Origin: Ruegeria sediminis
GTDB taxonomy: Bacteria; Pseudomonadota; Alphaproteobacteria; Rhodobacterales; Rhodobacteraceae
NCBI RefSeq assembly: GCF_005938215.1
Contig: NZ_VCPD01000002.1
Span: 620,001-684,000, forward strand
DNA: 64,000 bases
Direction of reading: 5' to 3'
Of the stretch, positions 41,771 to 50,509 are shown one piece after another. Made by a program: the position numbers and the translations under genes. Under the pieces are notes generated by a model, which was not told where the DNA came from, ran no database searches, and saw only the letters and a list, made by a program, of their open reading frames with translations. How positions within the stretch are numbered: the first letter of the stretch is position 1; every line of letters begins with the position of its first letter.

Positions 41771-43771
41771 CTAGCTCCGCGAAGAAATGCGGTCCAACTG
41801 GTTGGCAAACCGCTGGTATGACGGGCAAAGGTCGCGGGCGCGCTCCAAGAAACGTCGGGCTTTGTGATCCTCGCCACGGCGCATGAGGATCTGGCCCGCC
41901 GCGCCCTGGATCGATGCTGTCTCGTTGTCCAGGCCCGCCGCCTGCAGGATCTGGCTTTCTCCCTGATCCTTGGCGCCAATGCGTTCCAGAAAGCGCCCGG
42001 ATGAATAGATCAGAAACGGGCTGTCCGGGGACAGGGCCAAGGCGTCGCCATACGCGAATCTCGCCGCCTGGTGGTCACCTTCGGCCTCAAGCAATTCTGC
42101 CAACCGCTTGTGATACAGGGGGTTCTCATTCGACAGCGCCAGTACGGCGCGGCTTTCGTCTATCGCGCAAGCGGCGGATACCTCTCCCAGACGGTATCCG
42201 AGCATGGCAGCCAGGCTGCGCCGGCTGGGATGCTCGGGGGCGATGGCTTCCACACGGTCCAAGCCCTCTTTCAGTTGCGCCAGGCGGTCGCCGCTGTCCA
42301 GCAACCGCCGGGCTTTCTGATCCAGGGCAAGCTCGTGCCAGTCAAGCAGGATCATGTCGAAATTGCAGGGCTGTCGAACGATCACCTTCCACTGCACCAG
42401 ATGCAGGTTGCTGAACGGCGTGAAACTGCGCTGCCGGACGTGCCTTTGAAGTTCCCAGTCGATCGGCGGGCAAAGGCGCTCGGGCAACTGGTTCCGGTAC
42501 AGCATGCGCGAGCCCAGAACGATGACGTCGGGCCGCATCGGTTTCGCCCAAAAGGCGCGGGTGAACATCCGCCCCGCGCCCCAGCGTTTCCCCCGCGCGC
42601 CCAGAACGGCGCCCAGCAGGGCACACAAGGCCGCGTGATCTTCGGGCCAAAGTTGCTTGTTGTTCAAACCCTCCCGCGCCAGCTTTTCCGCTTCGGCCCA
42701 CTTGCCCAGGTAGAAACAGTTCAACGCCTGCAACAACGGCAGAAAGGCGTTGTCCGCCCCGGCTTCGATGATCGGCCAAGCCAGGTCATAGGCTTCCTTG
42801 CTGCGGTCGCCCGCATTGAGGTACTGCGCCGCCTTGGAATAGATATGCGCGGCCTCGGACGGGTTCAGAAAGACCGAAGGCCCCTGTCGCACGCGCCCGA
42901 TCACCCGTTCATTGGCCTCCGCGATCTCCTGTTCCGTCAACACATCGCGAAACACCAGCCTCTGCCGCCCCGAGATGCGGGCTGCGGCCATGGAAAACGC
43001 CGATATGATCGGGGCTATGATCTGATCGGCACGCGACATGGCGTAGAGTTCCAGGAAATCGCGCTGGGCCCGCGTCATGCCGGTCAGATCCGCGATGTCG
43101 GACATCTGCATCAGATGCGGATGGCCGCGCTGAAACCGCTTCAGAAGCTCCGGCTGGTCTGAAAACATGATCGCCGGAGCGCCCGAAGCCTTTTCCAGAT
43201 GCCGCTCGTAATACTCCTCCGGCTCGACTTTCGCAGGCCAGGTCGTGTGCTTCCACGGCAACCCGTTCAGGATATCGCCTCTGCGGATGTGATAGGCGGA
43301 TACACCCTGCCCCGACAGAACCCGATCGGCACGGTCCATGATCGCCCTGATGGCGGGGTCAAAGCCGATCCGGTCCATGAACGCGCGATAGCGCGGGCGG
43401 ATGGCCTCGATGTCCTCCCATGGAAAGGCCAGTATCTCGAAACCTTCCTCGACGATGACGGCACGCCCCGAGGCCAGATGCGCGTTCAGCCTGTTCGGGC
43501 TCGTGTCGCTCTGAAAACTCCAGATGGGCGCAGCCGTCCGGTTCAGGTCCTCAAAGTCCTTTTCCGAGAGGAAATGCTGCTCCATCCAGTCCGGTGCGAA
43601 CAGTTCTTCGGGATTGTCCAGTTCGGGCGCATCGGCCCCCTGAGGAAACCAGTTCACCCTGAAGCCGGTTCCAAAATCCTCGCCCAAGCGGATGCAGGTC
43701 AGCAACATGAGCAACCGCGCGCCCAGCCGGTCCCGCCGCTGCCCGATGAAAACGCCGCGCCCGTCTGTCAC
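41771..43771 (-). CDS. Fucosyltransferase-like domain fused to TPR repeats
   Basis: 666 residues with a GTG start at 43771 that overlaps the previous stop (GTGA). Residues 1 to about 290 resemble a GT-B fucosyltransferase of the NodZ/O-FucT kind: GRRDRLGARLLMLLTCIRLGEDFG-like opening (with Gly-Gln-Arg), YHIRRGDIL as the donor-binding HxRxxD motif (about residue 168), and a final conserved ISAFSMAAARISG. The remaining 370 residues are TPR-like helical pairs (EAAHIYSKAAQYLNAGDRSKEAY, ALNCFYLGKWAEAEKLAREGL). It may act on a glycan or a protein, the TPR part presenting the acceptor as in some O-glycosyltransferases. Confidence 0.62.
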   Translation of the reverse strand: MTDGRGVFIGQRRDRLGARLLMLLTCIRLGEDFGTGFRVNWFPQGADAPELDNPEELFAPDWMEQHFLSEKDFEDLNRTAAPIWSFQSDTSPNRLNAHLASGRAVIVEEGFEILAFPWEDIEAIRPRYRAFMDRIGFDPAIRAIMDRADRVLSGQGVSAYHIRRGDILNGLPWKHTTWPAKVEPEEYYERHLEKASGAPAIMFSDQPELLKRFQRGHPHLMQMSDIADLTGMTRAQRDFLELYAMSRADQIIAPIISAFSMAAARISGRQRLVFRDVLTEQEIAEANERVIGRVRQGPSVFLNPSEAAHIYSKAAQYLNAGDRSKEAYDLAWPIIEAGADNAFLPLLQALNCFYLGKWAEAEKLAREGLNNKQLWPEDHAALCALLGAVLGARGKRWGAGRMFTRAFWAKPMRPDVIVLGSRMLYRNQLPERLCPPIDWELQRHVRQRSFTPFSNLHLVQWKVIVRQPCNFDMILLDWHELALDQKARRLLDSGDRLAQLKEGLDRVEAIAPEHPSRRSLAAMLGYRLGEVSAACAIDESRAVLALSNENPLYHKRLAELLEAEGDHQAARFAYGDALALSPDSPFLIYSSGRFLERIGAKDQGESQILQAAGLDNETASIQGAAGQILMRRGEDHKARRFLERARDLCPSYQRFANQLDRISSRS

Positions 43772-44730
43772 GCGTCGAGCCCGTCCGCATCGTCCTGAGG
43801 TTCGGCGTTCCGCCTGCTCTCGCGGCGCAGAGTCTTGAACTTGCGCCGCGCGGCCTGCACAAGCTGCGCATGGGTCTCGGCGCCCCGTTCTTCCAACCCA
43901 CGCATGTACCACGGCAGCGTGCGCCTGGCTCTGAACATCTGATAGAACTGCGCTTCGGTCAGGGTTCCATCCATCGCGCCGTTCATCAGCGGTTTCAGCA
44001 GACCAAGCTTGCGCAGCATTGGCGCAGAGAAATGGTTCGAGAACCAGGTTTTCAGGATCGTGGTGTTTGGCCCCATCAGGCGTTGTGCGTGCTTGTGGTC
44101 AAGGTCGAAGAAGGGATCGTAGAACAAGTACAGCCGCCCAATCGAAGGCAGGGACTCGGCACAATCCCCATAGGGCAGATCCCAGTTCTGGATGCGGCCA
44201 TAGCGGTACCGCGTTTCCCAGGGTACCAGCCTTTCGTCCAGAGTGGATTGCGGGTTGAAGGCGACCACGGTCGCGCCGGGAACCAGCCGTGCGAATGCCA
44301 GCGCCGCGAAAGCGCCCATCGAAGAGCCGGTCAGCACCACTTGCCCAAACCGGTCAAAAAAACCCTCACGAGCCTTGCCTTCGAGATAGGTGATGATTTC
44401 CTCGTCCCGAAACCAGGCCTTCGTGCGTGCGAATACACCCAGGTGGGACCAATTCCGGTCCCGGAAGAACTTCCACCCCCAGGGTTCGCGCGCGAATGAC
44501 AGGTCGTTCACGACGGCGATGTTGTCGAAGCTGACGACCAGGCGTTCTTCGGACCGGTGATGGAAGCTGATCGCGTGACGCTCGAGTTTCTGCAGGAACC
44601 CCTTGCCGTCGCCGCCCGGGTAAAGCTCGACGAACCAGGGGGGCGCGGGGTCGGTCAGGATGCGTTCGTACCCCGTCGTGCGGTCCGGGTGGTCGGGCTT
44701 GAGTTGGCTTTTCGATAGTTCTTCTGTCAT
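43768..44730 (-). CDS. Alpha/beta-fold hydrolase-like protein of the glycan island
   Basis: 320 residues from ATG 44730. A nucleophile-elbow-like GSSMGAFAALAFARLVPGATVVAFNPQS (in pieces, about residue 140) follows a beta-sheet start VVSFDNIAVVN. The expected acid may be in LYLFYDPFFDLDH, and a later HFSAPMLRKLG supplies His. The C-terminal 60 residues are basic and helical. Such proteins in surface-glycan clusters may deacylate or transfer acyl groups. It is between GT2 (4-nt gap) and the fucosyltransferase-like gene (4-nt overlap), so it belongs to one operon. Confidence 0.6.
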   Translation of the reverse strand: MTEELSKSQLKPDHPDRTTGYERILTDPAPPWFVELYPGGDGKGFLQKLERHAISFHHRSEERLVVSFDNIAVVNDLSFAREPWGWKFFRDRNWSHLGVFARTKAWFRDEEIITYLEGKAREGFFDRFGQVVLTGSSMGAFAALAFARLVPGATVVAFNPQSTLDERLVPWETRYRYGRIQNWDLPYGDCAESLPSIGRLYLFYDPFFDLDHKHAQRLMGPNTTILKTWFSNHFSAPMLRKLGLLKPLMNGAMDGTLTEAQFYQMFRARRTLPWYMRGLEERGAETHAQLVQAARRKFKTLRRESRRNAEPQDDADGLDA

Positions 44731-44734
44731 GGCC

Positions 44735-45718
44735 TCAGACCAGATTGTCCGCCAGCCAGCTGCGGAAGGCAACCCAGTCGGACCGCATCTTGATCTCGGC
44801 CACCTTGGCGCGATGCCAGTCGCAGGCGTCTTGATGCAGGCGCGCCAGGTCCGGATCGGCCTTCAGTTCCGCCAGCAAGGGCGCCGCCCGTTCGGCAATC
44901 GGCTGGATCGACGTATCGGGCGTTTTGTTGGCGTTCATATCGCGCCAGTAGGACTGCCCCTGATCCACACGGATGTGATTGGTCCTGCCGCGGTCCCGCT
45001 TGACCAGGAAGCCATCAAGGGACCGGACCGAGTAATGATGCAGCCGCCCCAGCGAATGATCGAAGTTTCGCCAAGCCCGCCAGCCCACGTCAGCGGCGGG
45101 AAACAGGTTGCCGCCTGCATCAGACCAGGCGACTTCGTCCTCCCTGCCCTCTTCCATGCCTTTCGGACGGTGAGGGCCGAACCGGGTGAACTTGCCGTTG
45201 TTCCGGAACAAGGTCTTCAGGCCCGACGCCCGCCCCGAATGATGGGGAAAGTCGATATCCGCCATGGTGAACGCCTCGGTGACCGGCCTGTCCTCGAATG
45301 CGATGTTGCCCGAACTGCCGAACAGCCGCCAGGCAAAGGAAATGGCATCCACCTGCCGGCCCGCACGGCGTTCCACTTCCGAGATCAAGGCGGGAAAGGT
45401 GCCGTCACCGCAACGGATGTTCCAGAACTCGTCCACGTCCAGGCACAAAAGCCAATCGGCGGATTTCACCTTTGGCTGCCTTCTGGCCCGCCGCAGCATC
45501 TGGTGCTGCGGGTTTCCGCCTTCTGCCACCTCGTTCACGACATGGGTCGCCAGCCCCAGATCCTGCAGCCGTTTCGCGATATCATCCGTGCCGTCCTCGC
45601 AACTGTTCGTGAAAATCACGAAGTGTTCGACGCCGAGTGTCCGGTGAAACGCCACCCACTCGAGCATGTACGGCCCCTCGTTCTTCATGGTCGTGAAAAT
45701 AGTAATGTTTTCAGGCAC
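44735..45718 (-). CDS. Glycosyltransferase family 2 (Glyco_tranf_2_4 type)
   Basis: 327 residues with a GTG start. TMKNEGPYMLEWVAFHRTLGVEHFVIFTNSCEDGTDD (in pieces) and LLCLDVDEFWNIRCGDG with DxD near residue 94 match the protein at 38183-39178 closely along the whole length, including GLKTLFR, LHHYSVRSLDGFLVKRDRGR and a final DWHRAKVAEI. The two are paralogues, perhaps adding successive sugars. It is the first gene of a three-gene minus-strand operon. The 229-nt region before it (45719-45947) separates it from the exporter genes and shows no other gene. Confidence 0.86.
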   Translation of the reverse strand: MPENITIFTTMKNEGPYMLEWVAFHRTLGVEHFVIFTNSCEDGTDDIAKRLQDLGLATHVVNEVAEGGNPQHQMLRRARRQPKVKSADWLLCLDVDEFWNIRCGDGTFPALISEVERRAGRQVDAISFAWRLFGSSGNIAFEDRPVTEAFTMADIDFPHHSGRASGLKTLFRNNGKFTRFGPHRPKGMEEGREDEVAWSDAGGNLFPAADVGWRAWRNFDHSLGRLHHYSVRSLDGFLVKRDRGRTNHIRVDQGQSYWRDMNANKTPDTSIQPIAERAAPLLAELKADPDLARLHQDACDWHRAKVAEIKMRSDWVAFRSWLADNLV

Positions 45719-45947
45719 GTTTACGCTGTCCCGGCATTCTCATCAAACCCTTCGCACACAACCGAACCAAGGCTCGCGACGTTGCTTCGCAGGCGTTGAA
45801 GCCATCGCGCCGGCCCTTTCGGAGTGGAGCGATTCAAGTGGTACTGCATGCGCTTCACCCGGTAAACCGCAACCTCGGGCATCCGGTTCCGTAGCCGTTT
45901 GTGCCTTGCCTACGGGCAACAATGCCACCCTGTCAGGAAGCCTGAAA

Positions 45948-47195
45948 TCAATCCAGCTGCCGACGGGCGATCCGCATTCCGTCAACCAGGTTGGCGGACG
46001 GGAACAGGACGACTGTATCCCCTGTCTCCAGCCCTCCGAGAACCTCGGCATCGACGCCGTTGTTGCGGCCCACATCGATCTTCCGCAGCTTGGCTCGGCC
46101 ATCGTCGACAACGAACACGGCCCAGTCCTGCCCCTGCCGGAACAGCGCGGCCGAGGGCACGACGACCGCGTCCGGCTTTTCCCAGACGACGATGCGGATC
46201 TCTACCCGATAGCCATGTCCCAGATCGCCCCGGTCCTCGCCGGGGTTGGCGAACTGTATCGTGGTCTCGACCCGCTGTTCCTCGACGCCGAGGGCCGAGT
46301 ACTTGGTGTATCCGTAGGGGTCGATCCGGCTGACGGTGCCGGTCAGATCCCCCTGCCCGCCCCAATTGGTGATGACCACGCGGTCGCCTTCGGTGACCTG
46401 CACCGCATCCGATGACAGCAGTTCGGCCATGACTTCGAGATCGCCGTCGACATCCCCGATTTCCAGAATCGGTTCGCCCGCCGGCAGGGTCGTTTCGCTC
46501 TTGTGGTTGACCTTCAGGATCGTTCCGTCGATTGGCGCGCGCAGCGGGATGCTGTAGGCAGGACGTTCGCTGTCGGCCAGCGCCGCGGCCAGCGCCATGT
46601 CGTCGAACCCGATCAGTTGCGCGCGGGCATTGGCCAGTTCTGCCTCGCGCATGGCGATGGCGGCCCTGACCGTGTCGAGATTGGCCTTGGCGACCTTGGC
46701 CGCCTGTTCGGCGCGCTCCATCGCCACCTTGCTGGCGACACCCCGGTCGACAAGCTTTTGCGCCCTTTCCAGATCGCTCTCGGCAAAGTCGTGCTTGGCC
46801 AGCGCAGCGTTCAGATCCGCATGCGCCACGCGCAACGCGGCTTCGGCGGCGGTGACCGCCGCATGGGCCTGCTCGCGTGTCCGAACGTCCAGCGCCGAAG
46901 GATTGGTGGGTTGCATCCGGGCGACGATGGTTTCGCCGCCGACGACCCGTTCACCGGGCAGAACCGTCACGCGCTGCAATTCGCCGGCCACGGGCGACGA
47001 GACGACATAGGGTTCCTTGACCCGCGTGCGGCCTTCCTCGTTGATCGTCACGATCATTTCGCCCTGCCGGACATCGGCCATGTCCACCAGCACGGACCGG
47101 GGCCAGAACGCCGCCGTCAGGACACCGGCCACGAGTACCACTGCGATCGTCGTCAGAAGCAGGCGAGAATTCTTCTTGCGTGCCAAGTGGGTCAC
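45948..47195 (-). CDS. HlyD/MacA-type periplasmic adaptor
   Basis: 415 residues. An N-terminal membrane anchor (LLLTTIAVVLVAGVLTAAFWP) is followed by a lipoyl/barrel-sandwich half, a long coiled-coil hairpin (about residues 105-205, with the AHAAVTAAEAALRVAHADLNAAL pattern), the second lipoyl half (PIDGTILKVNHKSETTLPAGEPI) and beta-barrel domains. It bridges an inner-membrane ABC exporter to an outer-membrane channel. It starts at GTG overlapping the permease stop (GTGA) and is the last gene of the ATPase-permease-adaptor unit. No TolC gene is adjacent. Confidence 0.88.
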   Translation of the reverse strand: MTHLARKKNSRLLLTTIAVVLVAGVLTAAFWPRSVLVDMADVRQGEMIVTINEEGRTRVKEPYVVSSPVAGELQRVTVLPGERVVGGETIVARMQPTNPSALDVRTREQAHAAVTAAEAALRVAHADLNAALAKHDFAESDLERAQKLVDRGVASKVAMERAEQAAKVAKANLDTVRAAIAMREAELANARAQLIGFDDMALAAALADSERPAYSIPLRAPIDGTILKVNHKSETTLPAGEPILEIGDVDGDLEVMAELLSSDAVQVTEGDRVVITNWGGQGDLTGTVSRIDPYGYTKYSALGVEEQRVETTIQFANPGEDRGDLGHGYRVEIRIVVWEKPDAVVVPSAALFRQGQDWAVFVVDDGRAKLRKIDVGRNNGVDAEVLGGLETGDTVVLFPSANLVDGMRIARRQLD

Positions 47196-49555
47196 TCCCT
47201 AGTTTTCAGGGCCAGAACAAGGTCCGACCTGTCGATATCCCGTTTCACCACCCATCCCGACAGTACCGCAGCCGCCACCACCACGACCATCGCCTGCCCG
47301 AAGGTGGAGAATCCGAAGCTGGCGGGCAACTGGTAAAGATCCGTGCTGAATCCCGCCGAGATCGCGAAGGTCAGGCCGTATCCGCCAAGCGCCCCCAGCG
47401 GCAGCGCCAACAACGTAACTACCGCCAGTTCGCCCAACAGGACAAAGGCGATCTCGCCGCGCGTGAAACCCAGCACCCGCAGGCCGGCCAGGTCGCGCGC
47501 CCGTTCGGCCTGGGCCACCCGGGCGGCATTGTAGATCACGCCAAAGGTGATGATCCCGGCAACCAGCGCCATGATGTAGCGCGTCGCGCCCGCGCCCCGG
47601 TCCGTGATTTCCTGAAAAGCTGCCCGGCTGTCGCCCTTTGGCGCCACCCCGGCCACCATCGGCATGTGCTTGAGCGCCCGGTAGATCTCGCCGGCATGAG
47701 CGGTATCGATGCGCAAATAGGCGCCCGAAACGCGCAAAGGCTCTTTCAGGGCCCGGTTCAGCGCCAAGAGTTCCATGTATGCGGGCGATCCCATCAGGCT
47801 TTCGGCCACGGCGATCACCGGCAACCGCACCTCGGGGCGCCGCCCCTCGCGCACGTCGACCGTCAGCCAGTCGCCCGGGGCGATATCCAACCGCCGGGCA
47901 AGACTGGCCGACAGGATGATGCCGTCCTGCCGCAGGCGTATGGCCCGCGTATCCGCGTCCACCGCCCGGTTCGGGCGCGGCAACTCGACCAGACCGCTGA
48001 TCGCGCCGCGATGGGTATGGCGGCCGTTTTTCAGAATCGCGGGAACGATCCGCACCGGCTCCACCTCGATCACGCCCGTCATTGTCTCGATATCGTGCAG
48101 GCTTCGGGCTTCGATCGGATGAATGAAGCTTACGGTCACGTCGCTGCGGTCGATCACGTCGAAGGTCAGTTCCATCATTTCATCGAAGCTCGCGAGGATC
48201 GCGGCCATCGCCGCCGACAGCGCCACGCCAGCCGCGATTCCGACAATGGCGCCGCCCATGCGGACAGGCTGCCGGGTCAGGCGGCGCAGCACCATCCGGG
48301 TCGGCTGATCCAGGAACCCCGAAAGCGTCCCGTCGAACTTCAGGGACTTGCTGTAATCCGCCGGCGCGGCCGCCCGCATGGCCACGGCTGGCGTCAGGGC
48401 AAACACACCGCGCAGCACGAAAAGCCCGCCCGCCGACGCCGCCAGGACACTCGCTCCGATGCCGATGACGAAGCTGGACGGAGCGAGCCGGAAAACGAGG
48501 AACGGGAACTTGTAGTAAAGAAGGTAGACATCGACCAGCGCCCGACCCGCGGCAATGCCCATCAGCCCGCCAAACAGCGCGCCGGAAACGGCAATGGCAA
48601 GGATCAGTTGCAGATAGTGGGCGCCGACTTCCCAGTCGGTATAGCCGAACGCCTTCATCAGCCCGATCTCTTCGCGCTCGGCCTGCATCATGCGCGAAAT
48701 GACGATGTAGAGAAGAAAGGCCGCCACGGCCATGAACACCGGCGGAACCGTCGCCGTTGTCCGGCGCAAACCATCGATTTCCTCGGCGATGAACTTGTCC
48801 GATTGCAGATCCTCGAGCCCGTAGGCCCCGAGCCCCCCGAAACGGTCCAGCAGGCGGTCGGCCGCCGAGATGACCTCAGCAGGTTCGGTGCCCCGGCTCA
48901 GAGAGATAAGCGCCTCGTTGAACGCGCCGTCCATGTCGAAGGCCGCTTCCAGCGCGGTGCGGCTCATCCATAGAACGGCAAACCGGTCGTCATCTGGCAC
49001 CAATTCGCCCGGGGCCGTGGAATACAGGAACTCAGGCGACATCGCGAAACCGACGATGCCGAAAGTCCGCCGGGCGCCGTTCATCGTGACGTTCAGACTG
49101 TCACCCGGCTTCAACCCGTGCGCCTTGGCGAAGCTCTCCAGGATCACCACCTCATCGGGTCTGTCGCCCTCGAACATGCGCCCGTCGGTGAGATAGACGT
49201 TGTTGAGGCGCGGTTCGCGGAAGTCCGGCAGGGAAACGGCCTGAGCCTGCAATGGCAGGTCGATCCCCGGCATATCCAACAGAGCGTGACCGACGATGCG
49301 GGTTTCGACCGCCGAAACCCCGGGTATCCGGCGCAGATCCGCCGCCAGCCTTTCAGGCGTGCGCGCCACCGGCGCAAAGATCTCGGCCAGGCGGTACCGC
49401 TCGTAATAGGCGCGGCGGGTTTCGTCCAGGCTGGCGACAAGACCGGTCTGCATGACCTGCATCAGGACGCCAACGGCTATGACCAGGGCGATCGCGATCG
49501 CCTGCCCCTTGATCCGCCACAGATCGCGGCCAAGCTTTTTCGTCAGCGGGGACAT
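47192..49555 (-). CDS. FtsX-family ABC permease
   Basis: 787 residues with two FtsX-type membrane units: an N-terminal anchor, a large MacB-like periplasmic domain (about 40-230), three segments around PPVFMAVAAFLLYIVIS, a second anchor near VRMGGAIVGIAAGVALSA, another extracytoplasmic domain, and terminal segments GIITFGVIYNAARVAQAERARDLAGLRVLGFTRGEI. This duplicated form moves substrates from the periplasmic side or lipid layer by mechanotransmission rather than across the inner membrane. It is 7 nt after the ATPase and overlaps the adaptor. The substrate is unknown. Confidence 0.88.
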   Translation of the reverse strand: MSPLTKKLGRDLWRIKGQAIAIALVIAVGVLMQVMQTGLVASLDETRRAYYERYRLAEIFAPVARTPERLAADLRRIPGVSAVETRIVGHALLDMPGIDLPLQAQAVSLPDFREPRLNNVYLTDGRMFEGDRPDEVVILESFAKAHGLKPGDSLNVTMNGARRTFGIVGFAMSPEFLYSTAPGELVPDDDRFAVLWMSRTALEAAFDMDGAFNEALISLSRGTEPAEVISAADRLLDRFGGLGAYGLEDLQSDKFIAEEIDGLRRTTATVPPVFMAVAAFLLYIVISRMMQAEREEIGLMKAFGYTDWEVGAHYLQLILAIAVSGALFGGLMGIAAGRALVDVYLLYYKFPFLVFRLAPSSFVIGIGASVLAASAGGLFVLRGVFALTPAVAMRAAAPADYSKSLKFDGTLSGFLDQPTRMVLRRLTRQPVRMGGAIVGIAAGVALSAAMAAILASFDEMMELTFDVIDRSDVTVSFIHPIEARSLHDIETMTGVIEVEPVRIVPAILKNGRHTHRGAISGLVELPRPNRAVDADTRAIRLRQDGIILSASLARRLDIAPGDWLTVDVREGRRPEVRLPVIAVAESLMGSPAYMELLALNRALKEPLRVSGAYLRIDTAHAGEIYRALKHMPMVAGVAPKGDSRAAFQEITDRGAGATRYIMALVAGIITFGVIYNAARVAQAERARDLAGLRVLGFTRGEIAFVLLGELAVVTLLALPLGALGGYGLTFAISAGFSTDLYQLPASFGFSTFGQAMVVVVAAAVLSGWVVKRDIDRSDLVLALKTRE

Positions 49556-49562
49556 CGGGAAC

Positions 49563-50270
49563 CTACCATTCGATATCCTCGGGCGTCAGCTTGGTTTCGT
49601 TGACCGTGACCTCGATCACCGCGCCATCCCCGAACCGGATCACGCGGTCGGCCATCGCCGCCTGCGACGCCGCATGAGTGACGATCAGGACCGTGGCGCC
49701 CAGCTTTTCGTTCACGTCTTTCAGGACATGCAGCACGGCCCGGCCCGTCGTGCTGTCAAGCGCGCCCGTCGGCTCGTCGCAGAACAGCACGTCGGGCTGC
49801 TTGGCCACGGCGCGGGCGATGGCGACGCGCTGCTGCTCGCCGCCCGACAGTTGCGCCGGAAAATGGTCGGCCCGATTGGCCAGGCCGACAAGGTCCAGCG
49901 CCTCGCCCGGATCCATCGGGTTTCGCGCAATCTCGGTCACCAGTTCGACATTTTCGCGCGCGGTCAGGCTGGGCATCAGGTTGTAGAACTGAAAGACAAA
50001 GCCGACGTGGTCGCGCCTGTACCGTGTCAGCTCGGTGTCTGACATCGCCGACAGTTCCTTGTCGCGGAAATGGACCACGCCCTCGCTGCCCCGGTCCAGC
50101 CCCCCCAGGATGTTCAAAAGCGTGGACTTGCCGCTGCCCGAGGCACCCAGCAGCACCACGAATTCTCCTTCGGGAATTTCCAGATCGACGCCGCGCAGGG
50201 CGTGAACCGCCGCCGGTCCTTCGCCATAGACCTTGCGCAAGTTCCTTGTGGTGAAAGTGTTCCGGGTCAC
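49563..50270 (-). CDS. ABC transporter ATP-binding protein (MacB/LolD type)
   Basis: 235 residues from GTG 50270, with GAGG upstream; longer frames start in non-conserved sequence. Walker [10 protein letters not shown] (about residue 42), Q-loop [18 protein letters not shown], signature [14 protein letters not shown], Walker [13 protein letters not shown] and H-loop VTHAA are all intact. It powers the FtsX-type permease that follows. It is divergent from the kinase gene with a 239-nt gap (50271-50509), in which I see no further gene. Confidence 0.92.
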   Translation of the reverse strand: MTRNTFTTRNLRKVYGEGPAAVHALRGVDLEIPEGEFVVLLGASGSGKSTLLNILGGLDRGSEGVVHFRDKELSAMSDTELTRYRRDHVGFVFQFYNLMPSLTARENVELVTEIARNPMDPGEALDLVGLANRADHFPAQLSGGEQQRVAIARAVAKQPDVLFCDEPTGALDSTTGRAVLHVLKDVNEKLGATVLIVTHAASQAAMADRVIRFGDGAVIEVTVNETKLTPEDIEW

Positions 50271-50509
50271 CGCTGCACCTCTTCCCCCATGCATATCAAG
50301 GGCTTGCGCCTTTGTCGACGCCGCTACACACCCTCGTCCACAAGCTGTGCCAGCGCGCAAGAGATAAACGCGAAGCGCCCCCTGAATGGGTCCGGCACCG
50401 AACGACAACCAGCCTAGAAATTAGCCAGGACCGGCGCATTGATCTCGCGCAATGGAACGCGAAAGGCTGCTGCGCTAGTCTGGGACGCGGCCCGCGAGAG
50501 GATCATGGC

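Noticed and set aside
34075-45718. Integrase, insertion sequence or direct-repeat boundaries of the glycan island
   Set aside because: None seen at either end; the tRNA-like fragment is about 19 kb away.
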